Source of the DNA: Pseudomonas triticifolii
GTDB taxonomy: Bacteria; Pseudomonadota; Gammaproteobacteria; Pseudomonadales; Pseudomonadaceae
Direction of reading: 5' to 3'
Length of the DNA stretch: 59,218 bases
NCBI RefSeq assembly: GCF_014358015.1
Contig: NZ_JACONV010000026.1
Coordinates: forward strand, 1 to 59,218
In this document: in pieces, positions 35,672 to 44,214 of the stretch
Layout of the letters: each line of letters starts with the position of its first letter
Numbering within the stretch: position 1 is the first letter of the stretch
The notes under the pieces: generated by a model
Database searches by the model: none
The model's input: only the letters and a program-made list of their open reading frames with translations
What the model was told of the DNA's origin: nothing
Translations under genes and position numbers: made by a program

Positions 35672-35854
35672 TTAGTCCACGGTTGTGTCAGGGTGATCAA
35701 TCAGCAGATCGATAAGGCGCAGAACTCTGCGCTTTTCATCATCCGGTATCAGGCGAAAACCTTGAATAACCTGTCTTTCGACATTGCTAAGCACGGACTG
35801 CTGAGCATCATTAAATTCGCATGTATCACGTGTCATCACTGCCATCTCCGACAT
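35672..35854 (-). CDS. Small protein downstream of CI-like repressor
   Basis: 60 residues from the ATG at 35854, chosen because AAGGAG lies 8 bases upstream. Not recognised. C-terminal half (QVIQGFRLIPDDEKRRVLRLIDLLIDH) is a charged helical segment often found at the end of phage repressor-associated proteins. Probably cotranscribed with the repressor. Confidence 0.6.
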   Translation of the reverse strand: MSEMAVMTRDTCEFNDAQQSVLSNVERQVIQGFRLIPDDEKRRVLRLIDLLIDHPDTTVD

Positions 35855-35943
35855 GCCTTTAACTCCTTGAAATGCATAAGGGAAAGGCTGTATCGGCTTT
35901 TGCCAAAGGCGCTCAGCCAAGGACAGAGCGAATTATGCTTTGT

Positions 35944-36294
35944 TTATCCGGTTGGGGCTTTGACGTCGTCGGCCATAGCTTTCAAAAACCTGCGAATCGC
36001 GTGCTGGTCGTATTCCGGGATTATTCGGTACTGGTGAATCATCTCATCCTCAACTTCGCTCAGGTCGCCAGATCCGAGGGTAGTTCGAACACCGCTGAGT
36101 ATGTACATAATGTCAAAGCCTAACTCACTCAATACCGTACTCAAGTACAAAGCGGGCGCGTCACTCGACCCCGCTTCGTAGTTCGCTTGGGTGCGCTTTG
36201 CGACGCCTGCAGCTTGAGCTGCTTGGTCTTGAGTAAGGCCGCATCGCATTCTCTCTTCGCGCAATCGCGATCCAATCTCTTCAGAAGAGTGCAA
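35944..36294 (-). CDS. CI-like XRE-family repressor
   Basis: 116 residues with a TTG start. N-terminal helix-turn-helix (SRLREERMRCGLTQDQAAQAAGVAKRTQANYEAG, about 9-42). C-terminal half is short, without a LexA-type peptidase, so induction would not use RecA-driven self-cleavage; this fits P2-type C repressors. It faces the Cox-like gene across a palindromic operator and should keep the early genes silent. Confidence 0.85.
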   Translation of the reverse strand: MHSSEEIGSRLREERMRCGLTQDQAAQAAGVAKRTQANYEAGSSDAPALYLSTVLSELGFDIMYILSGVRTTLGSGDLSEVEDEMIHQYRIIPEYDQHAIRRFLKAMADDVKAPTG

Positions 36295-36319
36295 AATTAT
36301 TCATCCAATGGCTTTACAA

Positions 36320-36335
36320 ATGCACTTATGTGCAT
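36320..36335. promoter_or_regulatory. Immunity operator palindrome
   Basis: ATGCAC-TTAT-GTGCAT is a perfect dyad in the 84-base gap between the divergent CI-like and Cox-like genes. A second looser pair, TGCATTCC (36341-36348) and GGAATTGCA (36368-36376), lies just before the Cox-like start. Likely binding sites of the repressor or Cox. Confidence 0.6.
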
Positions 36336-36378
36336 CATCCTGCATTCCACACCACATGAAAATGCATGGAATTGCACT

Positions 36379-36591
36379 ATGCCGAACAGCACCATCACCG
36401 AGCAAGCCCGCAAAGCTGCGCGTGAGACTCTTGAGCGTCACGGCCAGACGGCCAAAGGGTTTGCGCTGCAGCACAATTTGAATCCCAGCACCGTGTACGC
36501 GGTGCTGAGTGGTCAGAGCCGATGCAGATGTGGGGAGGCACATCGAGCCGCTGTCCTTCTGGGTATTAAAGACGGCGTGATTGCACAGTAA
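36379..36591 (+). CDS. Cox/Cro-like DNA-binding protein
   Basis: 70 residues. TAKGFALQHNLNPSTVYAVLSGQSRCRCGEAHRAAVLLG is a helix-turn-helix of the phage DNA-binding type. It is the first gene transcribed away from the CI-like repressor, so it likely represses lysogeny and may aid excision. Confidence 0.75.
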   Translation: MPNSTITEQARKAARETLERHGQTAKGFALQHNLNPSTVYAVLSGQSRCRCGEAHRAAVLLGIKDGVIAQ

Positions 36592-36620
36592 TGGCAAGCA
36601 TTGGCAGGGAAAAGCAGAAC

Positions 36621-37100
36621 ATGAAAAGCCCAGTTCTAAAGACACGCCGCGAAGTCGTCAGCGCAATTATCTGCAGCTATCCAGGCGGTCGCGAATGCGC
36701 TGCAGCACGCATCGGTTTGGCATTGAAGAAATTCGATAACCACGCCTACGAAAACAACAACAGCCGGCCACTGACAGACGCCCAGTTGTATCAGCTCGAG
36801 CAGGAAGCAGGCACACAGCATTTCCCCAACTACGTGGCGTCGATGTATGGCGGCTTGTTCGTTCCGGTGCCGGATCCCGAAACGAATGACACGGTGGAAA
36901 TGTACTCACTGTCAGTCCAGGTCGCTGCAAAGCGTGGCTGTGTCGACCAAGAGATTGCCAAGGCTTTAGCCGATGGCTGCATCACCGAAGCCGAGGCTGA
37001 ACACATCCTCAACGCTCACAACCTGCACATGGCGGCACGCCACGCCGAAGTGCTTGCAGCCATTGACCTCTACCGCGCCAAATCAGGGCCAGCCCAATGA
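36621..37100 (+). CDS. CII-like regulator (YmfL type)
   Basis: 159 residues from the ATG at 36621; an ATG at 36591 overlapping the previous stop (TAATG) is the alternative. RREVVSAIICSYPGGRECAAARIGLALKKFDNHAYEN is the typical start of YmfL/CII family proteins of P2- and HP1-like phages. The C-terminal half is helical. Thought to bind DNA; exact effect in this phage unknown. Confidence 0.8.
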   Translation: MKSPVLKTRREVVSAIICSYPGGRECAAARIGLALKKFDNHAYENNNSRPLTDAQLYQLEQEAGTQHFPNYVASMYGGLFVPVPDPETNDTVEMYSLSVQVAAKRGCVDQEIAKALADGCITEAEAEHILNAHNLHMAARHAEVLAAIDLYRAKSGPAQ

Positions 37101-37462
37101 ACAATGCGCCTGCAGTACAGGAATATCAGGACGTGCTCAAAGCCGCCGCCCTTGCCTTTCTCGAGCGTCACCATTGTGAACACTTGGGCAACGACCAGCA
37201 GTTAATCGCTCGGACCGTTCGCCACCTGGTGGCCGATTACGACGTGCTGACGCAAATGGCTGAAAAGATGGTGCACCTGGCCTACAGCGACATGAACGCA
37301 ATCCGCGATCGCCAGCGCCTCGACATCCGCAACAGCACCGCCACCCACTCGGTGATTGTTGACCCTACTACCGGCAATGCCTGGGCAATCCCGGTCAGCC
37401 TGATCTATGAACGCATCATCAACGCACCGGACAACGGGCGTTACCGCTTAGCCAACTCGTAA
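37097..37462 (+). CDS. Unknown early phage protein
   Basis: 121 residues, not recognised. Helical N-terminal 80 residues; the C-terminal part has VIVDPTTGNAWAIPVSLIYERI. Start overlaps the CII-like stop by 4 bases, so it belongs to the early operon. Confidence 0.6.
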   Translation: MNNAPAVQEYQDVLKAAALAFLERHHCEHLGNDQQLIARTVRHLVADYDVLTQMAEKMVHLAYSDMNAIRDRQRLDIRNSTATHSVIVDPTTGNAWAIPVSLIYERIINAPDNGRYRLANS

Positions 37463-37535
37463 CACCAACCCTACAAATTGCCTGCCCCACACCCTGTGGG
37501 TTTGGGTGAGCTGCGCCCGAATTCGAGGTTTTACG

Positions 37536-37775
37536 ATGGGAAACGCCGTAATTGTCACCGCCCAACTGCCACCGGCAGAGGCTCAAGCCTTGCTGGCAGC
37601 CATGCGTAAACAGTACCGCTCGAGCCTCAACGAATACTGGTATGCCGACCAATTCCGCCTGGTGGCGGACGGTCTGCGCCACGGCGCAATCATCGCCCAC
37701 GTCCCGGTAATGGCAGCGCAAAAACGCCTTATGGCAGCCCTTTCCCAGAGTCTTAAAGCAGTGAAGCAATCATGA
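37536..37775 (+). CDS. Unknown small early phage protein
   Basis: 79 residues from the ATG at 37536, preceded by GAGG. Not recognised. Helical, with RLVADGLRHGAIIAHVPVMAAQKRLMAAL; overlaps the primase start by 4 bases and is probably translationally coupled to it. Confidence 0.6.
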   Translation: MGNAVIVTAQLPPAEAQALLAAMRKQYRSSLNEYWYADQFRLVADGLRHGAIIAHVPVMAAQKRLMAALSQSLKAVKQS

Positions 37776-40570
37776 AAGACGATCTACGTGAAGACGTCCT
37801 GCGGCGCCTCGATCACGACTACGGCCTGAAACATCGAACGGGCACCGATTACATGCGAGGCGGCACATGCCCCAAGTGCCGCCAAAAGACCTTATTCACG
37901 CGCCACTCGGCCCCGTGGCTGGTGATTTGCGGTCGCCCTGAGAAGTGCGCGCACACGATGCACGTAAAAGAAATCTACGAGGATCTGTTCGAGGACTGGA
38001 GCAAGCGCGCACCGGCAACCGAGAACGCCCCTGCAGCGACTGCCCGCGCCTACCTAGAGTTTGCGCGTGGTTTCAGCATGGACCTGATCGGTGGATGGTT
38101 TACCCAGGAAACGTACTTCAACCGGGAACTGAACGCCGGCAGCGCGACTGTCCGCTTTCCGCTGACAAAGGGCGGCTACTGGGAACGCCTGATCGATCGC
38201 CCGTCACGATTTGGCAAGATGAAGGCCCGCTTCAAGCCAGGTGAAACCTACCGTGGCGTGTGGTGGTGTCCTCCATCCGTTGACCTGCTCGAGGTCAAGG
38301 AAGTCTGGATCGTAGAGGGCATCTTTGACGCCATAGCGCTTCTGCACAACGGCATTTCGGCCGTGTCTGCTATGTCCTCTAACGCCTTCCCCGAAGAGTC
38401 GCTGAAGGCCCTGCTACGCGACTGCACCGAGCGCGAAGCTAAGTTGCCCAAACTTGTATGGGCGCTCGATAACGAACCAGGTGCACATGGTTACACCCGC
38501 CGCTGGGTTCGCATGGCCAGGGAGCTGGGCTTCGTGTGTGAAGCCGCGCAGATTCCCCAACGCGACGGACGTAAGGTCGACTGGAACGACCTGCACCAGC
38601 GCTGGGCCTTCATGGATGAAGAATCCAAGCGACTGGACCAGGTGGCCAGCGATATCAAGCAGGCTCGCCACCAGGGTGCGCTGCTGATTGCCGAAAACGC
38701 CGCCGAGAAAGCATTGCTCATGTACGACTGGAACAAGCGCGGTGAATTTCACCTGGGCTTCGCCAGCCGGTTGTACTGGTTCAAGTTGGACATGGAGAAA
38801 TTCAACCGTGCCATGCAGGACCTGGAAGACAGCGAGGACCAGGACGAGCAACTGCTGAACCAATCGGCCATGCGGGAAAAGGCTCTGCAGCAATCCGGCA
38901 GCGTGATCGAAATCGCCAACTGTTACCCGCAAGCCCTCTATTACCAGCGCAACGAGGTGACGGACGAGTCCTGGTACTACGTGCGCGTCGACTTCCCCCA
39001 CGACGGCGACAGCGTGAAGAACACCTTCACCAGTGGCCAGCTCACTGCCGCCAGCGAATTTAAAAAACGCCTACTCGGGATGGCAGCTGGTGCCATGTAC
39101 ACCGGCAGTGGCCAACAACTGGACAAGATCATGAAAGACCAGCTCTACGGGCTCAAAACAGTGTCCACCATCGACTTCGTCGGTTACAGCAAAGAGCACG
39201 GCGCATATCTGTACGGAGACGTGGCCATCAAGGACGGTGTGGTCTACCCGATCAACAGCGAAGACTATTACGAGCTGGGCCGGATGCGCCTCAAGACGCT
39301 ACAGAAAGGCGTCCCGATCGTGCTGCAGCGCGAGCGTAAGGACTACAACGAAGAGTGGCTGAGGCTCATGTTGATCTGCTTTGGCTCCCAAGGCTTGATC
39401 GCCCTGGTGTTCTTTTTCGGCTCCCTGTTCTGTGAGCAGATCCGCGCCCGTTATCAGTCCTATCTGTTCCTCGAAATGACAGGCGAAGCCGGCGCGGGCA
39501 AAACCACACTGCTCAATCTGTTGTGGAAGCTGATGGGCCGCGAAGGCTACGAAGGCTTCGACCCGATGAAATCGACCAAGGCTGGCCGCTCGCGGCTTAT
39601 GGGCCAGGTGTCGGGCATGCCAGTTGTGTTCCTGGAAGCCGATCGCCACAGCGACGACAACAAAGCCCACGCCAAGTCGTTCGAGTGGGACGAGCTGAAG
39701 GATTTCTACGGCGGCGGCACCTTGGCGACCAAGGGCGTTAAAACCGCTGGTAACGAAACATACGAACCGCCGTTCCGTGGGGCTGTGGCGATCTCACAGA
39801 ACGCCGCGGTGGTAGCGCACGAAGCGATCATGACGCGGATCGGGAAGCTGCACTTCGTTCGCCCAACTGTGACCGCCGAGAGCCGCGCTGCAGCAGACCA
39901 GCTCAACGGGTTGGACGGTACAACGCTCAGCCACTTCCTGCTGCTATCCGTGAGCAAAGAGTCGGCAGTTATGGAAGTACTCGGCCACCGTATGCCGGAA
40001 TACGAAGGCAAGCTGCGCCGGCTGCATACCAATTGCTTCTTCTGCAGCACTGAATTCACTGCAGACAGCGCCTGCCGTAAGTGCGGCAACAACATCCGTG
40101 GCCAGATCCGCATCGAGCGAATCATTAAGAACCACGCCCAGCTGCTCAGTCTGCTGGATGCCATCCGACTGGTGATCACCCTCACTGACAACCAGGTTGA
40201 GGAGACCCGTCGCCAGATCCTCGAAATGGCGCTTGAACGTCAGAGCACCACCAGTGCCGACCATGCGGCCGTGGCCGAATTCTGGCAGGTCTACGAATAC
40301 CTCGAGTCGCTTTATGAAGATCCCCTGGTTAACCACAGCAAAAACCCGGACCTGATCGCCATCAACATCAACGAATTTGCGGAGCGTGCTGCCGAGCATC
40401 GCCAGAAGCTGGCCGACGTCTCGAGCTTGAAGGATCTGCTCAAGGATTCCCGCAGCCGCAAATTTGTTGACTACAAGGCCGTGGACAGCGCCGTGCGCAG
40501 CGCCCAGGCCATCCGTAATCCCATGACGAACCGTTGCCCTACGGTGAAGTGCTGGGTTTTCAAAGCCTGA
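37772..40570 (+). CDS. Phage primase-helicase with TOPRIM and AAA domains
   Basis: 932 residues. An N-terminal zinc ribbon has CPKC (33-36) and cysteines at 53 and 59. The TOPRIM domain follows, with VWIVEGIFDAIALL and WALDNEPGAHG holding its metal-binding acids. A helicase-like domain has Walker A GEAGAGKTT (about 570) and VVFLEAD as Walker B. A second cysteine cluster (CFFC ... CRKC) lies near 755. It likely opens and primes the phage origin. P2 uses a rolling-circle gpA instead, so replication here is of a different type. Confidence 0.85.
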   Translation: MKDDLREDVLRRLDHDYGLKHRTGTDYMRGGTCPKCRQKTLFTRHSAPWLVICGRPEKCAHTMHVKEIYEDLFEDWSKRAPATENAPAATARAYLEFARGFSMDLIGGWFTQETYFNRELNAGSATVRFPLTKGGYWERLIDRPSRFGKMKARFKPGETYRGVWWCPPSVDLLEVKEVWIVEGIFDAIALLHNGISAVSAMSSNAFPEESLKALLRDCTEREAKLPKLVWALDNEPGAHGYTRRWVRMARELGFVCEAAQIPQRDGRKVDWNDLHQRWAFMDEESKRLDQVASDIKQARHQGALLIAENAAEKALLMYDWNKRGEFHLGFASRLYWFKLDMEKFNRAMQDLEDSEDQDEQLLNQSAMREKALQQSGSVIEIANCYPQALYYQRNEVTDESWYYVRVDFPHDGDSVKNTFTSGQLTAASEFKKRLLGMAAGAMYTGSGQQLDKIMKDQLYGLKTVSTIDFVGYSKEHGAYLYGDVAIKDGVVYPINSEDYYELGRMRLKTLQKGVPIVLQRERKDYNEEWLRLMLICFGSQGLIALVFFFGSLFCEQIRARYQSYLFLEMTGEAGAGKTTLLNLLWKLMGREGYEGFDPMKSTKAGRSRLMGQVSGMPVVFLEADRHSDDNKAHAKSFEWDELKDFYGGGTLATKGVKTAGNETYEPPFRGAVAISQNAAVVAHEAIMTRIGKLHFVRPTVTAESRAAADQLNGLDGTTLSHFLLLSVSKESAVMEVLGHRMPEYEGKLRRLHTNCFFCSTEFTADSACRKCGNNIRGQIRIERIIKNHAQLLSLLDAIRLVITLTDNQVEETRRQILEMALERQSTTSADHAAVAEFWQVYEYLESLYEDPLVNHSKNPDLIAININEFAERAAEHRQKLADVSSLKDLLKDSRSRKFVDYKAVDSAVRSAQAIRNPMTNRCPTVKCWVFKA

Positions 40571-40583
40571 CCGGAGCGAGCAC

Positions 40584-40895
40584 ATGCAAATTCAAGTGAT
40601 CAGGGGAACCCCTGTTGAAGAGGCTTACATGACTAGCTTCGTGTACGCCGGCCTGACCGAAACCCGCGATGGCTTTCCGGTCGTCCACGCGCATGCATAT
40701 GCGGTTGAAGGTCTGCTGGGGATTTTGGAAATCCGAGCCGCTCGAGGTGAGCGCGAGATTCTGGTGATGGGATGCAGCCGTGACCAGATTCAGGCGGTTT
40801 TGGAATGGCAATCAGAAACCGAGGAAGTCACCAATCTGGAGAACCTGGTGCTTCACCTGGTGCGATCGGATCCGCTGGACCCAAGCGCCGTTTAA
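40584..40895 (+). CDS. Unknown small phage protein
   Basis: 103 residues, not recognised. Mixed alpha/beta, no membrane segment. GAGCGAGC precedes the ATG, and it lies 13 bases after the primase gene, so it is likely in the same transcript. Confidence 0.6.
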   Translation: MQIQVIRGTPVEEAYMTSFVYAGLTETRDGFPVVHAHAYAVEGLLGILEIRAARGEREILVMGCSRDQIQAVLEWQSETEEVTNLENLVLHLVRSDPLDPSAV

Positions 40896-40960
40896 CGCCG
40901 AAAAAAAGGCGTCGAGGAGTTCGTACCTCCCCGACACCGACCACTGAAAGGAGCAGCACC

Positions 40961-41227
40961 TTGCTAGTACAACAACTCATCAGCGATAGCCACGAGGCTA
41001 CCACACGTCACGATCCGCGTACCCGTGCGCGCTTCACTCCCAGCCGTCGAACCGTGGCCACCGCCATCATCGGTGCTGCCTTAATCGGCTACCTGGTGCA
41101 CAAGACGCCGGACGCCCGCGACCGGCTGCAAAATCTCGCCACCCTCGCCCACAGCCAGGGCGACCTGACCGCTGTCGACGTTCTGGTCATAGCCCAGGTG
41201 CTCGCCCGCCCACATGTCAGTAATTGA
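40961..41227 (+). CDS. Small membrane protein, TTG start
   Basis: 88 residues from the TTG at 40961, preceded by AAAGGAG. One hydrophobic segment (TVATAIIGAALIGYLVH) at about 31-47, then a soluble tail. Not recognised. Candidate superinfection-exclusion or accessory protein by size and position only. Confidence 0.55.
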   Translation: MLVQQLISDSHEATTRHDPRTRARFTPSRRTVATAIIGAALIGYLVHKTPDARDRLQNLATLAHSQGDLTAVDVLVIAQVLARPHVSN

Positions 41228-41303
41228 GCCTATAGCTTCTGGCTTTGAGCACCAGGGCGAAACGCTACACTGCCCTGGTTGCTGCTTCCCGTAGAGAGCA
41301 ATC

Positions 41304-41516
41304 ATGAATTCCCCCACAAGCTCCGTCCTCACGTTTGAGGACCTGCAGCGCATAACCGGCTATCAGCGCCGCTCCGACGTCGAACGCTCACTGAACACTC
41401 AGGGCATCCGCATGTTCAGAGGGCGCACCGGCCCCTGGACCACGCTGGACCTCATTCACCAGGCGGCGGGCATCGAGTCCGTGGCCACTGAGCACTACGA
41501 CATCAATATCCTATGA
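41304..41516 (+). CDS. DUF4224-like, excisionase-type protein
   Basis: 70 residues. LTFEDLQRITGYQRRSDVERSLNTQGI is typical of DUF4224 proteins, small winged-helix-like proteins found just before phage integrases. ATGA overlap with the integrase indicates coupled expression. It may assist excision. Confidence 0.78.
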   Translation: MNSPTSSVLTFEDLQRITGYQRRSDVERSLNTQGIRMFRGRTGPWTTLDLIHQAAGIESVATEHYDINIL

Positions 41517-42661
41517 GGCGAGCGCGCAAGCGGAAGCACAATCCGCACATTCCCACTCACATCGATCAGGCCGCGCTCCCAGCGGCCATCTACTTTGATC
41601 ACCGCAACGCCGGCGTGTGGTACACGCTGCATTACGACGAGAACGGTAAACAGCGCAGGCGCAACGTGGCACCCGCCGACGTCACCCTGGCCGACCTGCA
41701 CCAGATCATGGAGCAGACCTCGGGCGTTGACCGGGGCACGTTGCGTTACGTGTGTGCGCAATATCACCAGAGCGATCGCTACAAAAAACTCAGCCCCAAC
41801 ACCCATGACGACTACTGTTATTCGCGTGACGTGCTGTTGGCCATCCCAACCAAACTGGGCAAGCCATTGGGCGATCTCCTGGTGAAGAAATTCACCGCAG
41901 CCCTGATCCAGCGCATCGTCGATCGGCTGGCGGACGAGGGTACGCCCTCCAAAGCGGCGCACGTCTTGCGCTACCTGCGCCGTGTGCTGCAGTGGGGCCG
42001 CAACCGGGGGTTCCTGGACGTCAACCCGGCGCTGGGTATCGAAGCGCCGGTGGAGCGCAAACGCAGACGATTGCCGGGGCACCGGGTCATGGACGACCTG
42101 GTGGACCGCGCCTTGGCGTTCGGCCGTCTGGCCAGGAACGAGAAAGGGGGCTGTCCGCAGTACCTGAGCTACGTGATGGAGATTGGCTACCTGTGCCGTC
42201 TACGCGGCATTGAGACCATTACCCTGACCGATGCCCACGAATTGGCAGAAGGAATTCTGACCAACCGACGCAAGGGCAGCAGGGACAACATCGTGCGCTG
42301 GACGCCGCGTTTGCGCGCGGCCTGGGAAGGGGCGAAGGCGTATCGGACCAAGGTGTGGGCCAGCAAGTCGACGGTCATTCCGCTGCGGCCGGAGCGGCGT
42401 TACCTGATCGTGGCCAGCCACGGCGGGCCACTGCGAAAATCCAGCCTGGACACGGCCTGGCAGCGGTTCATCACATCGGCTATCGCCGATGGCACTATCA
42501 CGGCAGAGCAGCGCTTTGGACTGCATGACCTCAAACGCCGGGGTATTACTGACACGGTGGGTAACCGGGCGGACAAGCAAGAGGCCAGCGGTCACCGGGA
42601 CGAAGCGATGATGGACATCTATGACCTTAGCGTTCCGCTGGTGAATGCCTCGCAGACCTAG
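41513..42661 (+). CDS. Prophage tyrosine integrase
   Basis: 382 residues. Arm-binding N-terminus (1-70), SAM-like core-binding domain (about 80-175), catalytic domain after. Catalytic residues visible: Arg231 (LCRLRGIE), His338 and Lys341 in LHDLKRRG where most relatives have HxLR, His361 (ASGHRD) and nucleophile Tyr370 (MMDIYD). It should recombine attP with tRNA-Thr. Its C-terminal third is nearly repeated in the fragment at 44620. Confidence 0.92.
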   Translation: MRRARKRKHNPHIPTHIDQAALPAAIYFDHRNAGVWYTLHYDENGKQRRRNVAPADVTLADLHQIMEQTSGVDRGTLRYVCAQYHQSDRYKKLSPNTHDDYCYSRDVLLAIPTKLGKPLGDLLVKKFTAALIQRIVDRLADEGTPSKAAHVLRYLRRVLQWGRNRGFLDVNPALGIEAPVERKRRRLPGHRVMDDLVDRALAFGRLARNEKGGCPQYLSYVMEIGYLCRLRGIETITLTDAHELAEGILTNRRKGSRDNIVRWTPRLRAAWEGAKAYRTKVWASKSTVIPLRPERRYLIVASHGGPLRKSSLDTAWQRFITSAIADGTITAEQRFGLHDLKRRGITDTVGNRADKQEASGHRDEAMMDIYDLSVPLVNASQT

Positions 42662-42670
42662 CCCCCCGCC

Positions 42671-42910
42671 TCAGACTTCGACCTGAAAGGCGCGGATCCC
42701 CGCCGATTCGGCAAACCTCCCCACAGCCGTCAGGCTGGCCCAGGTGCGCAGCGCTTCGCGGCGCGAATGCACCGGTAGCCAGCGGCTGCCCGCCCCGCCC
42801 AGGCGTATGGCCAACGTCCACTTGTCGTTATGACGACTGACCAACACGTCACGTACAGCACCGCCCTCGAGCATTACACGCAGGGCTTCTTCCTGGATAC
42901 CTTGGGGCAT
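42671..42910 (-). CDS. Unknown small protein in attR-side cargo
   Basis: 79 residues, basic, not recognised. RWLPVHSRREALRTWASLTAVGRFAESAGIRAF suggests a small DNA- or protein-binding helical domain. It is the second gene of a two-gene leftward unit, 2 bases after the first. Confidence 0.6.
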   Translation of the reverse strand: MPQGIQEEALRVMLEGGAVRDVLVSRHNDKWTLAIRLGGAGSRWLPVHSRREALRTWASLTAVGRFAESAGIRAFQVEV

Positions 42911-42912
42911 GA

Positions 42913-43203
42913 TTAAGCCAACTTCTTGATCCGGTCGGTAAACTCACTGACCTGCTCGGGCGACAGACAGTTCAAGTTTCCGAAGGTCTCCAGGTGCAGG
43001 ATCATGGCTTCGCGACTGCCAGGCTGACCAGCGACGATGCGTCGGCAGGTTTTCTCGAGAATCAGTCTGGCCAACTGCGGGTTCTCAATGGTCGTGGGGT
43101 CAAACGCCAGCGCAATGGCCGTGGCCAGCTCGCCCAGATCTGGATCAGTCTGTTGCAGTGCCCGCAAGGCGTTGAGTTGCCGGGCGGTGATGGGTAACGA
43201 CAC
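42913..43203 (-). CDS. Unknown small protein in attR-side cargo
   Basis: 96 residues with a GTG start; AGGAGG lies just upstream. All-helical, no cysteines of zinc type, not recognised. Paired with the next gene and transcribed toward the integrase. Confidence 0.6.
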   Translation of the reverse strand: MSLPITARQLNALRALQQTDPDLGELATAIALAFDPTTIENPQLARLILEKTCRRIVAGQPGSREAMILHLETFGNLNCLSPEQVSEFTDRIKKLA

Positions 43204-43297
43204 GCTGACCTCCTGGAGATCCGTGGTGTTCTAACCATAGATATTGGCAATGGTATACCAGAGAGCAGGGGTCTGGTTTCCAGCGGACGCAAAAAAT

Positions 43298-43316
43298 CCC
43301 ACCGGAGTGGGCCTTT
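43298..43316. terminator. Terminator-like hairpin, shared with element 2
   Basis: CCCAC-CGGA-GTGGG followed by CCTTTCT on plus, and by ATTTTTT on minus. The surrounding bases (about 43290-43345) resemble 44960-45010, which also lies downstream of an integrase end. Confidence 0.5.
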
Positions 43317-43453
43317 CTGTGGGGAGGCATTTAACGAATGTCCCGTTATGCGTAACGGAGGGGTAACCCGCGCTCATGTAGTATCGCCGTCGGCGGAGTG
43401 AGTAAAACTACAAAGTCAGCAAAGCCAACTTTTCGTTAAATAAAGGGGTGTAT

Positions 43454-44026
43454 ATGGAGCCTGGACCAGATTTTGATGCCGTTATAAGACTTAATAATGA
43501 GCTTAAAAACGAGTCAGCCCGGGGGGTCGTGCTCGTTGCGACGGCCATGATTGAGGAGCAACTCCGCGAGGTTCTTCTAGCAACCCTCGTACCCAATCCA
43601 TCCTCTACGGACACGTTGTTTGACGGTCCAAACTCCCCATTTGGATCTCTCAGTTCCAAGATCGACGTGGCTTATCGCTTGGGGATTATCAGCGACAAAC
43701 TATGTCGCGACCTCCACATTGTTCGGCGGATCAGAAATGATGTCGCTCACCAGCCTCAAAGCTTCAGTTTCGAAGATCCCTCCCCCAAAAACAGAATCGA
43801 AACTCTAAGCAAATCACACGGGATCTTTGAAAGAAGCCCCAAGTGGGTAGAAAAAAAAGGGCACCCATCGTTGCGCAGCCAGTTTCTGGAAGCTGCATCC
43901 TGGATGCTTTTTTTTCTCGCGGCAGAAAGGGTTAGGCGACCCACATTATCTGGACGCTCACCCGAGTTCGGTTACGCAATGACTTATGATGAGGAAGGGG
44001 GATTACCTTCCGGCTTAGGGGCGTAA
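43454..44026 (+). CDS. MltR/HEPN-like protein
   Basis: 190 residues from the ATG at 43454; GGGG is 5 bases before it, and a GTG at 43448 is less likely. The helical N-terminal domain (ARGVVLVATAMIEEQLREVLLATL ... HIVRRIRNDVAHQP) matches the MltR family. Arg94 and His99 form an RX4H motif, the catalytic pattern of HEPN ribonucleases. MltR proteins are annotated as mannitol repressors, but no mannitol genes lie here. As prophage cargo between integrase and attR it may instead be an RNA-targeting or toxin-like protein; unproven. Confidence 0.6.
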   Translation: MEPGPDFDAVIRLNNELKNESARGVVLVATAMIEEQLREVLLATLVPNPSSTDTLFDGPNSPFGSLSSKIDVAYRLGIISDKLCRDLHIVRRIRNDVAHQPQSFSFEDPSPKNRIETLSKSHGIFERSPKWVEKKGHPSLRSQFLEAASWMLFFLAAERVRRPTLSGRSPEFGYAMTYDEEGGLPSGLGA

Positions 44027-44120
44027 CAAGCCAATAATAGATGCAGATCTACACGGGTCATGAGGTAGTCGCACGTAACAACAGTCGCGCTAACTCTTTG
44101 ATATAAAAGTTTAATTTATA

Positions 44121-44214
44121 TGACTTGTAATCAGTAGGTCCCGGGTTCGACTCCTGGTGCCGGCACCATACAAAACAAAGGCTTGCAGCGATGCAGGCCT
44201 TTTGTTTGTCCGCT
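44121..44214. repeat. attR of prophage / left end of element 2
   Basis: Identical over 94 bases to 9652-9745. It restores the tRNA-Thr 3' half and terminator. Upstream sequence (AT-rich) is unrelated to the tRNA. Confidence 0.92.
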
